64,000 bases of DNA from Kineosporia aurantiaca JCM 3230 (lineage in GTDB: Bacteria > Actinomycetota > Actinomycetes > Actinomycetales > Kineosporiaceae), in the NCBI GenBank assembly GCA_000719025.1, contig JODP01000002.1:372001-436000 (forward strand), in the 5' to 3' direction. Positions 8,298 to 17,035 of the stretch are shown in pieces. The notes beneath the pieces were generated by a model. The model saw nothing but the letters and a program-made list of their open reading frames with translations. It did not search any database and was not told where the DNA came from. Position numbers and translations under genes: made by a program. Numbering within the stretch: position 1 is the first letter of the stretch; each line of letters starts with the position of its first letter.

Positions 8298-9461
8298 ATG
8301 ACCCGACCGACCCCGACCCTGATGCGCACCCTCACCGACGAGACGGTGCTGCGCCTCCTGATGGCTGGGGTATCCTTGACCCGTGCGGAAATAGCCTCTG
8401 CCACCGGGCTTTCCAAGCCGACCGCCGGTGAGTCGGTGCGGCGCCTGGAGTCCCTCGGCCTGGTGGCGGACACCGGCGAGGTGACCCGCGGGCGGGGTGG
8501 GGTCGGTACGTACTACGCGCTGGCGCCGGACGCGGGGGTGGCCTTGGCGGTCGGACTGGCGCCGGAAGGGGTGGTGGCCGAGGTTCTGGGTCCTGATGGC
8601 GTGGTGCGAGGGCGTGCCGTGCGGGCGGTGGGGCGACCGGTGTCTCGCGAGGCCGTGGAAAAGTTGCTGGTCGCGGCGGTGGAGGAGGTTCTGGCGGGGG
8701 TGTCGGGGACGGCGGTCTCAGGAGCAGCACCTTCACGCACAGGCGCGGTGCAGAAAACAGCGGGGCCCAGGGTGCGCGCAGCCGTGGTGAGTGCAGCCGA
8801 TCCCGTCGACCGGGCCACCGGACAACTGGTGCACCTCCCCGACTCGCCCTTCCTGCTCGGGGCCCTCTCCCCGGCAGAACAACTCGGCCCCCTCACCGGC
8901 GGAACAGTGCTGGTCGACAACGACGTGAACTGGGCGGCGCGGGCCGAAAGGGATGCCCGGGCCGGGCGGCCGGCGGACTTCGTCTATCTGTACCTCGGCG
9001 AAGGGCTGGGCGCGGCGGTGATGGCGGACGGCGAGGTCCGTCGGGGGCATGGGGGGCTGGCCGGAGAGATCTCGCATGTCACTACGGCCGGAGGGGAGTC
9101 GTTGATCGAGGTCTTCGCCGGGCTGGGGCTGCGGCAGCCCGGCACCACGGCGATCGACGTGCAGCGACTGCTCGAGGCCGCGGAGGATCCGGTGGTGGTT
9201 CAGGTGCTGGGCCGGGCGGTGGCCGGGGTGGTGAAGGGGGCGGTGGCGTTCCTGGATCCGGAGCTGGTGGTGCTGGGCGGGAGCTGGGGGTCGGACCCGG
9301 TCATCGTGGAGGCGGTGCGGACGGAGGTGGCAGCGCTCCCCCGCCCGGTGACGGTGGAGCCGGCCGTGCTGACGGAAGAGCCGGCCCTGGCCGGAGCCCG
9401 CTCCGCCGCGCACGCCCTCCTGCAGGAGGACATCGTGCAGCGGAGCAGGCTCAGCCCCTAA
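8298..9461 (+). CDS. ROK family transcriptional regulator
   Basis: The 387-residue protein has an N-terminal winged helix-turn-helix (SLTRAEIASATGLSKPTAGESVRRLESLGLV, split as residues 26-56) followed by a ROK sugar-kinase-like sensor domain. The sensor part shows DNDVNWAARAERDARAG, YLYLGEGLGAAV and a GHGGLAGEISHV segment. The CxCGxxGC zinc motif of many ROK proteins is absent after GEISHV. It is divergent from DUF1479, and the twin palindromes upstream of it are its probable binding sites. The ligand is unknown. Confidence 0.9.
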   Translation: MTRPTPTLMRTLTDETVLRLLMAGVSLTRAEIASATGLSKPTAGESVRRLESLGLVADTGEVTRGRGGVGTYYALAPDAGVALAVGLAPEGVVAEVLGPDGVVRGRAVRAVGRPVSREAVEKLLVAAVEEVLAGVSGTAVSGAAPSRTGAVQKTAGPRVRAAVVSAADPVDRATGQLVHLPDSPFLLGALSPAEQLGPLTGGTVLVDNDVNWAARAERDARAGRPADFVYLYLGEGLGAAVMADGEVRRGHGGLAGEISHVTTAGGESLIEVFAGLGLRQPGTTAIDVQRLLEAAEDPVVVQVLGRAVAGVVKGAVAFLDPELVVLGGSWGSDPVIVEAVRTEVAALPRPVTVEPAVLTEEPALAGARSAAHALLQEDIVQRSRLSP

Positions 9462-11689
9462 ACCCCGACCGGAAGGCTGAACTCGCCGGTGTCGGGTTCC
9501 AGCACACGTACTTCCGCGGACCCGATGTCGAAGAACATCCCGACCAGTTCCAGCTCGCCGGCCTGCACCCGGCGGCGGACCAGCGGGTGCTCCATAAGGT
9601 GGTCCAGCTGGACGACAACGTTGACCTCGGCGAGACGGCTGACGTCACCGGCACCACCGCGGGCCAGCTCCCGATCGACCTCGTCCTGAGCAGCCCGGAA
9701 GCTGGCCAGTGAGTCCTCGGCGTGGGTCAGCCAGCCGGTGAGCGCTCCCCCGGGTCGATCCGCCGGTTCCAGCAACGCCCCCATGGCCCCGCAGCCGGAG
9801 TGACCGCAGACCGCGATGGTGGTCACGCCAAGCACGCCGACCGCGTACTCGACCGCCGCCAAAGTGGAGTCACCGGGATCCGAAGGCCGCACCGGCACCA
9901 GGTTTCCGACGTTCCGGACGGTGAACAGGTCGCCCGGGCCGGAGTGGGTGATCACGTTGGGCACCACCCGGGAATCGGCGCAGGTGATGAACAGCGTGCC
10001 CGGGGACTGCTGTTCACGCAGACCGTGCAGTACGCCGCGCAGCCGGGGCGCCAGCCGTTCGTGGAACGTGCTCACGCCGGACAGCAGGGGGCTGAGAAGC
10101 CCGGCCCGGTGCTGCGGTTCGCCCAGGGGCAGACGTCCGTGATTCCAGGGCGCCACCGAGGCAGGCGGGCCGTCGTCCAGGACCCGGCCGTGGGCCAGCG
10201 GGCCGCCGCCGACGACCTCGCTGAGCACCGGCGCGCCCTGTTCGCGGACGGTGACCGTGCCCCCGGTGCGGCGGTGCTCCTCGACCCAGTCCAGCACGTG
10301 CTCGGACGCGGCCTGGTCGAGGTAGTCCACCTCCAGGTCGAGCTTGACCGGCGCACCGGCCGGGACGGTGCCCAGGCGGCGGGCCAGACGCGGCAGTGAG
10401 ATGAAGGTGATCGTTCCGGCCAGGATCACCCGCCAAGGACTCGGTTCTTCCAGGGGGGCGATCACCTCGACGCGGGCCAGGATCGAGCGGCGGGCGGCGT
10501 ATCCGAGCGCCACCACGATGCCAAGCAGGACGCCTTCGAGCAGGTTGAGCATCAGCACGCCGGCCAGGGTGACCACCCAGACCGCGGCCTCGCCGTGCCG
10601 ATGGGCGCTGCGCAGGTGGCCGAGATTGACCAGCCCGACGCCGATCACGACCAGCAGGCCGGCCAGCACCGACAGCGGAATCTGCCGGACCACGGCGACC
10701 AGGACGACCGAGAACAGGGCGACCCAGACCGCGTGCAGCACGGCCGACCACTTGGTCTTGGCACCGGCCCGCACATTGGTGGCGCTGCGGACGATGACGC
10801 CGGTGACCGGCAGCCCACCGGCCAGGCCGGAGAGGATGTTGGCGGAGCCCTGGCCGATCAGCTCGCGGTCCAGGTCGGCCCGCCCGCCCTCGTGCATCTT
10901 GTCGACCGCGACGGCCGAGAGCAGGGTCTCGACGCTGGCCACCAGGGCCACCGTGAGCACCCCGACGCCGATCGGGACCCAGCCGCCCGCAGGCACTTCC
11001 GGCAGGTGCACGGCGGCGAACAGGTTGCTCGGCAGGTCCACCCGGCCGACCGTGTACGGCAGCGAGACCAGGGTCATCAGGGTGACCGAGGCCAGCGGGG
11101 CCGGAACCGCGCCGAGCGGGCCAAGGTAGGGCACCACCCGGGGCCAGAGCAGGTTCAGCGCGATCGTGCCGAGCCCGAGCAGCGCCGAGGTGGTGTGCAG
11201 GTCCAGCACCTGTCCCGGCAGGTGCAGCAGGCTTTCCAGGGCCGAGCTGCGGGAGTCGGCGCCGAGCAGGACGTGCAGCTGACCGACGACGATGGTCAGC
11301 CCGATCCCGGCCAGCATGCCGTGCACCACGGCCGGGGAGATGGCCAGGGCGGCGCGGGCCACCCGGGTCAGGCCGAAGCCGATCTGGACCACCCCGGCCA
11401 GCACGGTGATCAGGCAGGTGGTCCGCCAGCCGTGCTCGGCGACCAGGCCGGCGACCACCGCCGTGAGGCCCGCGGCCGGCCCGGTGACCTGGAGGGGAGC
11501 TCCGCCGACGAGACCGCCGACGATGCCGCCGACGACGGCGGCGATGATGCCGGCCACCACGGGCGCCCCCGAGGCGACGGCGATGCCCAGGGACAACGGG
11601 AGCGCGACCAGGAAGACGACCAGCGACGCTTCCAGATCGGCCCGCCAATGGGGCTGCGGTGCAGAGGAACTGATGGACTTCTCGCTCAT
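9458..11689 (-). CDS. SulP anion transporter - beta-carbonic anhydrase fusion
   Basis: The 743-residue protein joins a SulP membrane transporter (about residues 15-440, with a QVTGPAAGLTAVVAGL helix) to a C-terminal beta-class carbonic anhydrase. The anhydrase part has CADSRVVP near residue 568 and CGHSGCGAMG near residue 625, giving the zinc ligands C, H and C. Such fusions are thought to carry bicarbonate and interconvert it with CO2 at the membrane. The ATG at 11689 is preceded by AGGAGAG at good spacing; the frame's earlier start at 11743 lacks support. Its end overlaps the end of the ROK gene by four bases (convergent). Confidence 0.92.
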   Translation of the reverse strand: MSEKSISSSAPQPHWRADLEASLVVFLVALPLSLGIAVASGAPVVAGIIAAVVGGIVGGLVGGAPLQVTGPAAGLTAVVAGLVAEHGWRTTCLITVLAGVVQIGFGLTRVARAALAISPAVVHGMLAGIGLTIVVGQLHVLLGADSRSSALESLLHLPGQVLDLHTTSALLGLGTIALNLLWPRVVPYLGPLGAVPAPLASVTLMTLVSLPYTVGRVDLPSNLFAAVHLPEVPAGGWVPIGVGVLTVALVASVETLLSAVAVDKMHEGGRADLDRELIGQGSANILSGLAGGLPVTGVIVRSATNVRAGAKTKWSAVLHAVWVALFSVVLVAVVRQIPLSVLAGLLVVIGVGLVNLGHLRSAHRHGEAAVWVVTLAGVLMLNLLEGVLLGIVVALGYAARRSILARVEVIAPLEEPSPWRVILAGTITFISLPRLARRLGTVPAGAPVKLDLEVDYLDQAASEHVLDWVEEHRRTGGTVTVREQGAPVLSEVVGGGPLAHGRVLDDGPPASVAPWNHGRLPLGEPQHRAGLLSPLLSGVSTFHERLAPRLRGVLHGLREQQSPGTLFITCADSRVVPNVITHSGPGDLFTVRNVGNLVPVRPSDPGDSTLAAVEYAVGVLGVTTIAVCGHSGCGAMGALLEPADRPGGALTGWLTHAEDSLASFRAAQDEVDRELARGGAGDVSRLAEVNVVVQLDHLMEHPLVRRRVQAGELELVGMFFDIGSAEVRVLEPDTGEFSLPVGV

Positions 11690-12027
11690 GGACTTCTCTC
11701 CTGGCGTCGTTCGCGGCAACGTTCGCGGCGTCGGGAGGTGCATGGGTGAACCGGGCGTCCGTGCCCGGAAGATCGGTGACCGATAGCGACCGACCGAGAC
11801 TTACAGTGATCAGATTGAGGCCGGAAGGACCCGTGGTCAATCCGGGAACCCGGGCCGATTGCCGTCGGCGGGTTCATCGCGACCCGAAAGTCGTTCCGGT
11901 GAGGCGTCTTAGAATTTACTCAAGAGTTTTTCCGGTGCACCGACCGGACCGGGAAGGTCACCGGCTCCGGACAGCACGAAGCCCGGGCCGCCACCGGGAG
12001 AGTGACGGGCCCGGACGGGGCGCCCGA
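11690..12027. other. 338-base gap with no supported gene
   Basis: The stretch holds the promoter side of the SulP fusion gene and the 5' flank needed by nothing else, because the next gene ends here. It is patchily AT-richer around 11910-11935 (CTTAGAATTTACTCAAGAG followed by five T). I see no conserved protein, RNA or strong hairpin. A long plus-strand frame crosses it but has no recognisable content until the DUF5703 gene. Confidence 0.6.
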
Positions 12028-12390
12028 TCAGGGACGGGTGGCCGGCGCGGGGTCGGCGGCCTTGTCGTCCTCGCCGTCGTCCACCTCGTCGTCCTCGTCC
12101 TCGTCGTCGTCCTCGTAGTCCTCGAGGTCGTCGTCGATGTCCTCGAGATCGTCGTCCTCGTCGTCCTCGCCGGCAAGGGCGTCCTCCGCGTCGTCGTAGA
12201 GGACGAACGGGGTCACCTCGTCGAACGCGTCGTAGAGCGACTCGTCGTAGGTCTCGAAGGCGTCGGCCAGGGTCTGGTAGGCCGCCACCACCTGGGGATC
12301 GGCCTCGCCCGCCCGCCTCGAGGCAGCGTCCAGGTGCGCCTCGAGAGCAGCAATCAGGCGGTCAAGAGCAGCTCGGGGCTCCGTCGTCAT
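12028..12390 (-). CDS. Small acidic protein of unknown function
   Basis: This 120-residue protein starts MTTEPRAALDRLIAALEAH and has a helical N-terminal half of about 70 residues. From about residue 75 it becomes an extreme Asp/Glu tract with very few other residues until the end. I do not recognise a functional domain. Acidic tails of this sort can bind basic proteins or nucleoid factors, but nothing here shows a partner. The frame is open to 12435; the ATG at 12390 gives the better N-terminus. Its promoter region lies against the DUF5703 gene. Confidence 0.7.
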   Translation of the reverse strand: MTTEPRAALDRLIAALEAHLDAASRRAGEADPQVVAAYQTLADAFETYDESLYDAFDEVTPFVLYDDAEDALAGEDDEDDDLEDIDDDLEDYEDDDEDEDDEVDDGEDDKAADPAPATRP

Positions 12391-12504
12391 GGCATGACCG
12401 TATCGGTTCGTGATGACATGGAGGGACCAGGCCACTCAGGCACGAGGAGAAGCACCACCGAAGGGCCCTCGCAATATCGAGGAATATCGAGGAAGAGAGC
12501 TGCC

Positions 12505-12756
12505 TTGACCGACTACGTGCGTGATCTCGCCCCACGGGTGCGTCCGGCCAGCGCCGAAGCCGCCCCCTTCTCAGCCGACTACGAGTACCGGGTCTTCAAC
12601 CTGCCCCGCGGCACCGGGCGGGCCGAGACCCGCCAGCTGCTTACGGAGCAGGCCGAGTACGGCCGCTGGGAACTCGCCCGGGTCCAGATCTCCTTCGGCG
12701 GAGGCCGGCGGGTCTGGCTGCGTCGCCGGATCATCCGGGTGGAACGCACGCTCTAG
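12505..12756 (+). CDS. DUF5703 family protein
   Basis: The 83-residue protein contains DYEYRVFNLPRGTGRAETR followed by LTEQAEYGRWELARV and WLRRRIIRVER, the whole conserved core of DUF5703. The function is unknown. I chose the TTG at 12505 because a GGAAGAGAG ribosome-binding site lies just upstream; a GTG at 12517 is an alternative. The long open frame upstream is non-coding. The gene ends at a strong two-way terminator shared with the M20 peptidase. Confidence 0.85.
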   Translation: MTDYVRDLAPRVRPASAEAAPFSADYEYRVFNLPRGTGRAETRQLLTEQAEYGRWELARVQISFGGGRRVWLRRRIIRVERTL

Positions 12757-12761
12757 AAACG

Positions 12762-12807
12762 TCGGTGCCCACGAGCGTCACTAATTAATGACGTTCGTGG
12801 GCACCGA
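12762..12807. terminator. Bidirectional terminator hairpin
   Basis: A 19-base arm (12762-12780) pairs with 12789-12807 with one G-U pair, around the AT-rich 8-base loop CTAATTAA. It lies between the convergent DUF5703 and M20 genes. Confidence 0.85.
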
Positions 12808-12813
12808 AGCGGA

Positions 12814-14178
12814 TCAGACCAGTTGCAGGAAACGGTCGAACGTCCGTACCCCGAACCGCAGCGACTCCAGCGGCACCCGCTCGTCCACGCTGTGGAACAT
12901 CCCGGCGAAGTCCAGGTCGGCGGGCAGCTTGAGCGGGGCGAACCCGTACCCGCGGATGCCGAGCCGGCTGAACGCCTTGTTGTCGGTGCCGCCGGACAGG
13001 CAGTAGGGCAGCACGGCCGCGCCCGGGTCGAGCTCCAGCAGCGACTGCTTCATCGCGTCGACCAGGCCGCCCTCGAACCCGGCCTCCAGCGCCACATCAC
13101 TGTGCAGCACCTCGACCTCGACCTGGTCCCCGGCCAGCTCGGTCAGGGTGCGCATCAGCTCGTCCCGCTGCCCGGGCAAGAACCGGCAATCCACCAGCGC
13201 CGAGGCCTGACCGGGGATGACGTTGTGCTTGTACCCGGCCTGCAGCACGGTCGGGTTGGCGGTGTTCTGCACCGTCGCCTCGAGCCAGCGCGCAGTGGTG
13301 CCGAACATCTCCCGCAGTTTCTCGATGTCCACCTCCTCACCGGTCAGCAGCTCCACGCCGGTCTGCTCGTGCACCCCCTCGAAGAAGGCCCGCACGGTCG
13401 CCGGGATCACCGTGGGCCAGCGATGGGCGCCGATCCGGGCGACCGCCTCGGCCAGGTGGGTCACCGCGTTGTCGCCGTTCACCTGGGAGCCGTGACCGGC
13501 CCGCCCGGTCGCCACCAGGCGCACCCAGGCGATCCCCTTCTCGGCGCTCTGCAGCAGGTAGGTGCGCCGGCCCTGGAGCTCCACGGAGAACCCGCCGACC
13601 TCGCTGACCGCCTCGTCCACGCCCTCGAACAGCCCGGGGTGGTTGTCCACCAGCCAGCTCGACCCCTTGACCCCGCCGGCCTCCTCGTCGGCCATGAAGG
13701 CCAGCACGATGTCCCGCGGCGGGCGGCGGCCCTCGCGCATCATCTGCCGGACGGTGGCCAGGATGATCGCGTCCATGTCCTTCATGTCGACGGCGCCGCG
13801 GCCCCACAGGCAGTCGTCGACGACCTCACCGGAGAACGGGTCGATCCGCCAGTCCTCCTTCTGCGCGGGAACCACGTCCAGATGGCCGTGCACCAGCAGC
13901 GCGGGACGGTCCGCCGCCTCCCCCGGGATCCGGGCGACCACGCTGGTGCGGCCCGGCTCGCTCTCGAACACCTGGGGCTCGATCTTCACCTCGGCGAGCA
14001 GCCCGGCCACGTACTCGGCGGCCTTCCGCTCGCCCGGACCGCTGTTGTCGCCGTAGTTGCTGGTGTCCATCCGGAGCAGATCGCGACAGATGGTGACGAC
14101 CTCGTCGGAGGCGGGCGCGTGATCGCCCGCCAGTTCCGGGTCGGCTCCGGCCGGCACGGGTGCCGCTGGCCTTCTCAT
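12814..14178 (-). CDS. M20 family metallopeptidase/deacylase
   Basis: The 454-residue protein is a two-zinc M20/M25/M40 hydrolase. It shows HGHLDVVPA, then GRGAVDMKDMDA, then MADEEAGG (the catalytic Glu and a metal ligand), a dimerisation domain, and the late metal-site segment YCLSGGTDNKAFSRLG. Substrate could be a dipeptide or an N-acyl amino acid; the sequence does not decide. The ATG at 14178 has GGAGG nine bases upstream, so the extra 29 residues of the longer frame are rejected. It is divergent from the GGDEF gene. Confidence 0.93.
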   Translation of the reverse strand: MRRPAAPVPAGADPELAGDHAPASDEVVTICRDLLRMDTSNYGDNSGPGERKAAEYVAGLLAEVKIEPQVFESEPGRTSVVARIPGEAADRPALLVHGHLDVVPAQKEDWRIDPFSGEVVDDCLWGRGAVDMKDMDAIILATVRQMMREGRRPPRDIVLAFMADEEAGGVKGSSWLVDNHPGLFEGVDEAVSEVGGFSVELQGRRTYLLQSAEKGIAWVRLVATGRAGHGSQVNGDNAVTHLAEAVARIGAHRWPTVIPATVRAFFEGVHEQTGVELLTGEEVDIEKLREMFGTTARWLEATVQNTANPTVLQAGYKHNVIPGQASALVDCRFLPGQRDELMRTLTELAGDQVEVEVLHSDVALEAGFEGGLVDAMKQSLLELDPGAAVLPYCLSGGTDNKAFSRLGIRGYGFAPLKLPADLDFAGMFHSVDERVPLESLRFGVRTFDRFLQLV

Positions 14179-14324
14179 GACGTGACCTCCAGCAGGGTGA
14201 CCAGGGTGCTGACCTGACTCATCCGGCCACCGTACACACCCGTCCGCACCCGTCGGCATGGTCAAGGGATCGCTCGCAGGCGCCGATCCTCCGGGGTAGG
14301 CGACGTGCGACGGGGAGTCACCTA

Positions 14325-16979
14325 GTGCCTGTTTCAGCCGTCCGCCGCACCGGCGGGGAAGACGAGGTGACGGCGGGATCGCCGCTCACTCGGCAAGCGA
14401 CGCTCTTCGCCGTCTGCCTCGCAGCCTCGTTCGGGCTGGCTCATCTAACCCTGCGCCTTCTGCGCGACCCCGCGCTCTACACCGCCACCTGGTGGCCGCT
14501 GGCGGGTGTCGGGGTGGCCGTGCTGGCCCGTCTGCGCGGCCGCGAGTGGTGGTCGGCCACCGCCGGGCTGGCCGTCGGCCTGTTCGCGACCAGCCTCCTG
14601 GACCACTACCCCGTCCCGGCCGCCCTCGGCCTCGTGGTGGCCAATGTGGGCGAGAGCCTCCTGATCGCCACCCTGCTCCGCTGGCGCTTCCCGAGGGGGG
14701 TGGTGCTGGACTCCCCCGCCCGGGCCGCCTCCTTCACGTTCTGCGCGACTGCCGGGGTCACCGTCGGGGCGAGCGTCTTCACGATCAACCACCCGCACCT
14801 GGGCGAAACCGGGCCCGGGCCGCTGTGGACTGGCTTCTTCACCGGCCACGTCCTGGGGCTCCTGCTGGTCTCCCCGCTGTTCCTGGTGGCCGCCGACACC
14901 CGCAGTCTGGCCGCTCTGGCCGGTGAGCGACGCCCGAACCTGGAGTGGGCCGTCCAGTCCGGCACGGTCGCGGCCGTGACCGGAAGTGTGTTCGGGATGC
15001 ACCAGACCGTGGTGCCGACCCTGGTCTGTGTCGTCCCCCTGGTCTGGGGCGGCCTGCGCCTGGGTCCGGTCCGGGCGATGGGCTCGTTGATGCTGATGGC
15101 GGTGATCGTCACCATCGGCACCCTGCAGGGCCGGGGGCCGCTGACCCACGACACGCCGGGCGACCGCACCCTGGCGATCCAGGTCGTGCTCGGCTCCGCC
15201 ACCGTCTGCGTGCTGTTCATCGTGCTCGCCGCCGCGGAGAAGTCCGCCCTGCTGCGGCTGTCCCGGCTGCGCGAGCAGGACCTCGCGGTGGCCGAGCGGA
15301 TCAGCGGCCTGGGCTCCTCGCTGTGGGACCCGGCGACCGGCGAGACCCGCTGGAGCGAGGGCATGTACGCGCAACTGGGTCTCTCGCCGGAGGTGCCACC
15401 GAGTGCGGAGGTCTACCTGGCGGCGGTGCACCCGGACGACCGCCGGGTGCTGGAGTCGGTGCTGGCCCGGTTGCCCGGGTCCGGGGTGCTGCCGGAGATG
15501 GAATATCGGCTGCGGCAGCCGGACGGGTCCGAGCGGATCATGATCAATCGCAGCCGGCTGGAGTTCGAGCCGGACGGGCGGGTCCAGCGGCTGCGCGCGA
15601 TCGTGATGGACGTGACCGCCACCCGCAAGGCCGAGGCCGCCCTGCGGCGGGCGCACCAGGAGCTCAGCGGGGTGGTCGACGCGGTCAAGGACATCGCGAT
15701 CATCGGGGTGGATGCGAACACGCTGCTGATCACCTTCTTCAGCAAGGGCGCCGAACTGATGCTGGGCTGGCGGGCCGAGCAGGTCGTGGGCATTCACGGG
15801 CCCACGCTCTACCTCGGATCGGCCGACCTGGACCAGGCCATGGCCCGGATCGGGATCGACGACCCGGTGCGGGCGCTGCGGGTGATCGGACTGGAGGTGG
15901 CGCGGACCGGCCATGCCACCCAGCGCTGGCGGTGCGTGCGCAAGGGCGGGTCCGAGTTCGACGCCCAGATCGGCCTGACCGCCATCACCGGCCCGGGAGG
16001 ACAGGTGGAGAGCTTCGTCGCGGGCATCGTCGACCTGACCGCGGTGCTGCGGGCCGAGGCCGAACTGCAGGAGAGCGAGGACCGGTTCCGGCTGTCCTTC
16101 GACCTGGCCCCGACCGCGATGGCGATCGTCGCGCTGGACGGCGACCCGGGCCGGATCATGCGGGCCAACCCGGCGCTGTGCCAGTTCGCCAACAGCACCG
16201 AGCCCAAGCTGAAGGGGCGTCTGCTGTCCGATCTGATGACCCCGGCGCACGCCGAGGCCGCCGCCACCGACCTGGAGGAGCTGCTGGCCTCGGGGGGTGA
16301 CACGGCCACCGCCGAGCGGGCCTTCCACCGTCCGGACGGTGGCGAGCTGTGGGGCCGGCTGTCCACCGCGGTGGTCCGGCCCGGCGACGGCCGGGCCCCC
16401 TACCTGATCACCATGATCGAGGACATCACGGCCCGGATGCAGCTGACCGAGCGGCTCCGGCACGAGGCCTCGCACGACCCGCTCACCGGGCTGCCGAACC
16501 GGCAGGTGCTGCGGCGCCGGCTGGAGGACGCGCTGACCGACGGGGCGGCCACCGGACCGGTCGCCGTGCTCTACGTCGACCTGGACGGGTTCAAGGCGGT
16601 CAACGACGGTCTGGGCCACGCGGTCGGTGACGAGCTCCTGGTGAAGGTGGCCGAGCGGATCTCCAGCTGTGTGCGGCTCAGCGACGTGGTCGCCCGGCTG
16701 GGCGGGGACGAGTTCGCCGTCCTGCTCCCCCGGGTCGGCGACCTGCCGACCGCCCGGGCGATCGGCGAGCGGATCGTCACCGAGCTGGCCGAGCCGTTCG
16801 CGATCGACGACGTGCGCTGCCGGATCGGCGCCAGTATCGGGATCGCGTTGTCGGTACCCGAGGACGCCGGGGACGCCCCCACGGTGGCCCCGGTATTGCT
16901 GAACGCCGCCGACGCGGCGATGTACGAGGCCAAACGGGGTGGCAAGGGACGGGTGGAGGTCAGTGAGCGCTCGGGGTGA
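14325..16979 (+). CDS. MASE1-PAS-GGDEF diguanylate cyclase
   Basis: The 884-residue membrane protein makes c-di-GMP by family. An N-terminal MASE1-like domain (about residues 20-310, some eight hydrophobic helices) is followed by three PAS-type repeats with PAC-like ends (about 325-440, 445-570, 580-700) and a GGDEF domain. GGDEF is at residues 793-797 and an RLSD inhibitory site at 784-787, at the exact five-residue offset, so product feedback is expected. No EAL domain is present. Start GTG 14325; GTG 14367 with a nearer purine-rich stretch is possible. The stop overlaps a GTG of the next frame (GTGA). Confidence 0.93.
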   Translation: MPVSAVRRTGGEDEVTAGSPLTRQATLFAVCLAASFGLAHLTLRLLRDPALYTATWWPLAGVGVAVLARLRGREWWSATAGLAVGLFATSLLDHYPVPAALGLVVANVGESLLIATLLRWRFPRGVVLDSPARAASFTFCATAGVTVGASVFTINHPHLGETGPGPLWTGFFTGHVLGLLLVSPLFLVAADTRSLAALAGERRPNLEWAVQSGTVAAVTGSVFGMHQTVVPTLVCVVPLVWGGLRLGPVRAMGSLMLMAVIVTIGTLQGRGPLTHDTPGDRTLAIQVVLGSATVCVLFIVLAAAEKSALLRLSRLREQDLAVAERISGLGSSLWDPATGETRWSEGMYAQLGLSPEVPPSAEVYLAAVHPDDRRVLESVLARLPGSGVLPEMEYRLRQPDGSERIMINRSRLEFEPDGRVQRLRAIVMDVTATRKAEAALRRAHQELSGVVDAVKDIAIIGVDANTLLITFFSKGAELMLGWRAEQVVGIHGPTLYLGSADLDQAMARIGIDDPVRALRVIGLEVARTGHATQRWRCVRKGGSEFDAQIGLTAITGPGGQVESFVAGIVDLTAVLRAEAELQESEDRFRLSFDLAPTAMAIVALDGDPGRIMRANPALCQFANSTEPKLKGRLLSDLMTPAHAEAAATDLEELLASGGDTATAERAFHRPDGGELWGRLSTAVVRPGDGRAPYLITMIEDITARMQLTERLRHEASHDPLTGLPNRQVLRRRLEDALTDGAATGPVAVLYVDLDGFKAVNDGLGHAVGDELLVKVAERISSCVRLSDVVARLGGDEFAVLLPRVGDLPTARAIGERIVTELAEPFAIDDVRCRIGASIGIALSVPEDAGDAPTVAPVLLNAADAAMYEAKRGGKGRVEVSERSG

Positions 16980-17035
16980 ACCGTTCACCGGGCCCCGGCG
17001 CGCCCGGCGGCCCCGGATGCGGCAGTCTTTCGCCT

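Noticed and set aside
11746..12504. Long plus-strand frame before the DUF5703 gene
   Set aside because: It runs through a promoter-like gap and across the antisense of the acidic-protein gene, with no domain until DUF5703 begins.
14445..16988. 847-codon open frame antisense to the GGDEF gene
   Set aside because: It mirrors the GC-rich codon pattern of the plus-strand gene and has no recognisable domain. The same applies to long antisense frames at 56853-59117 and 20108-22234.
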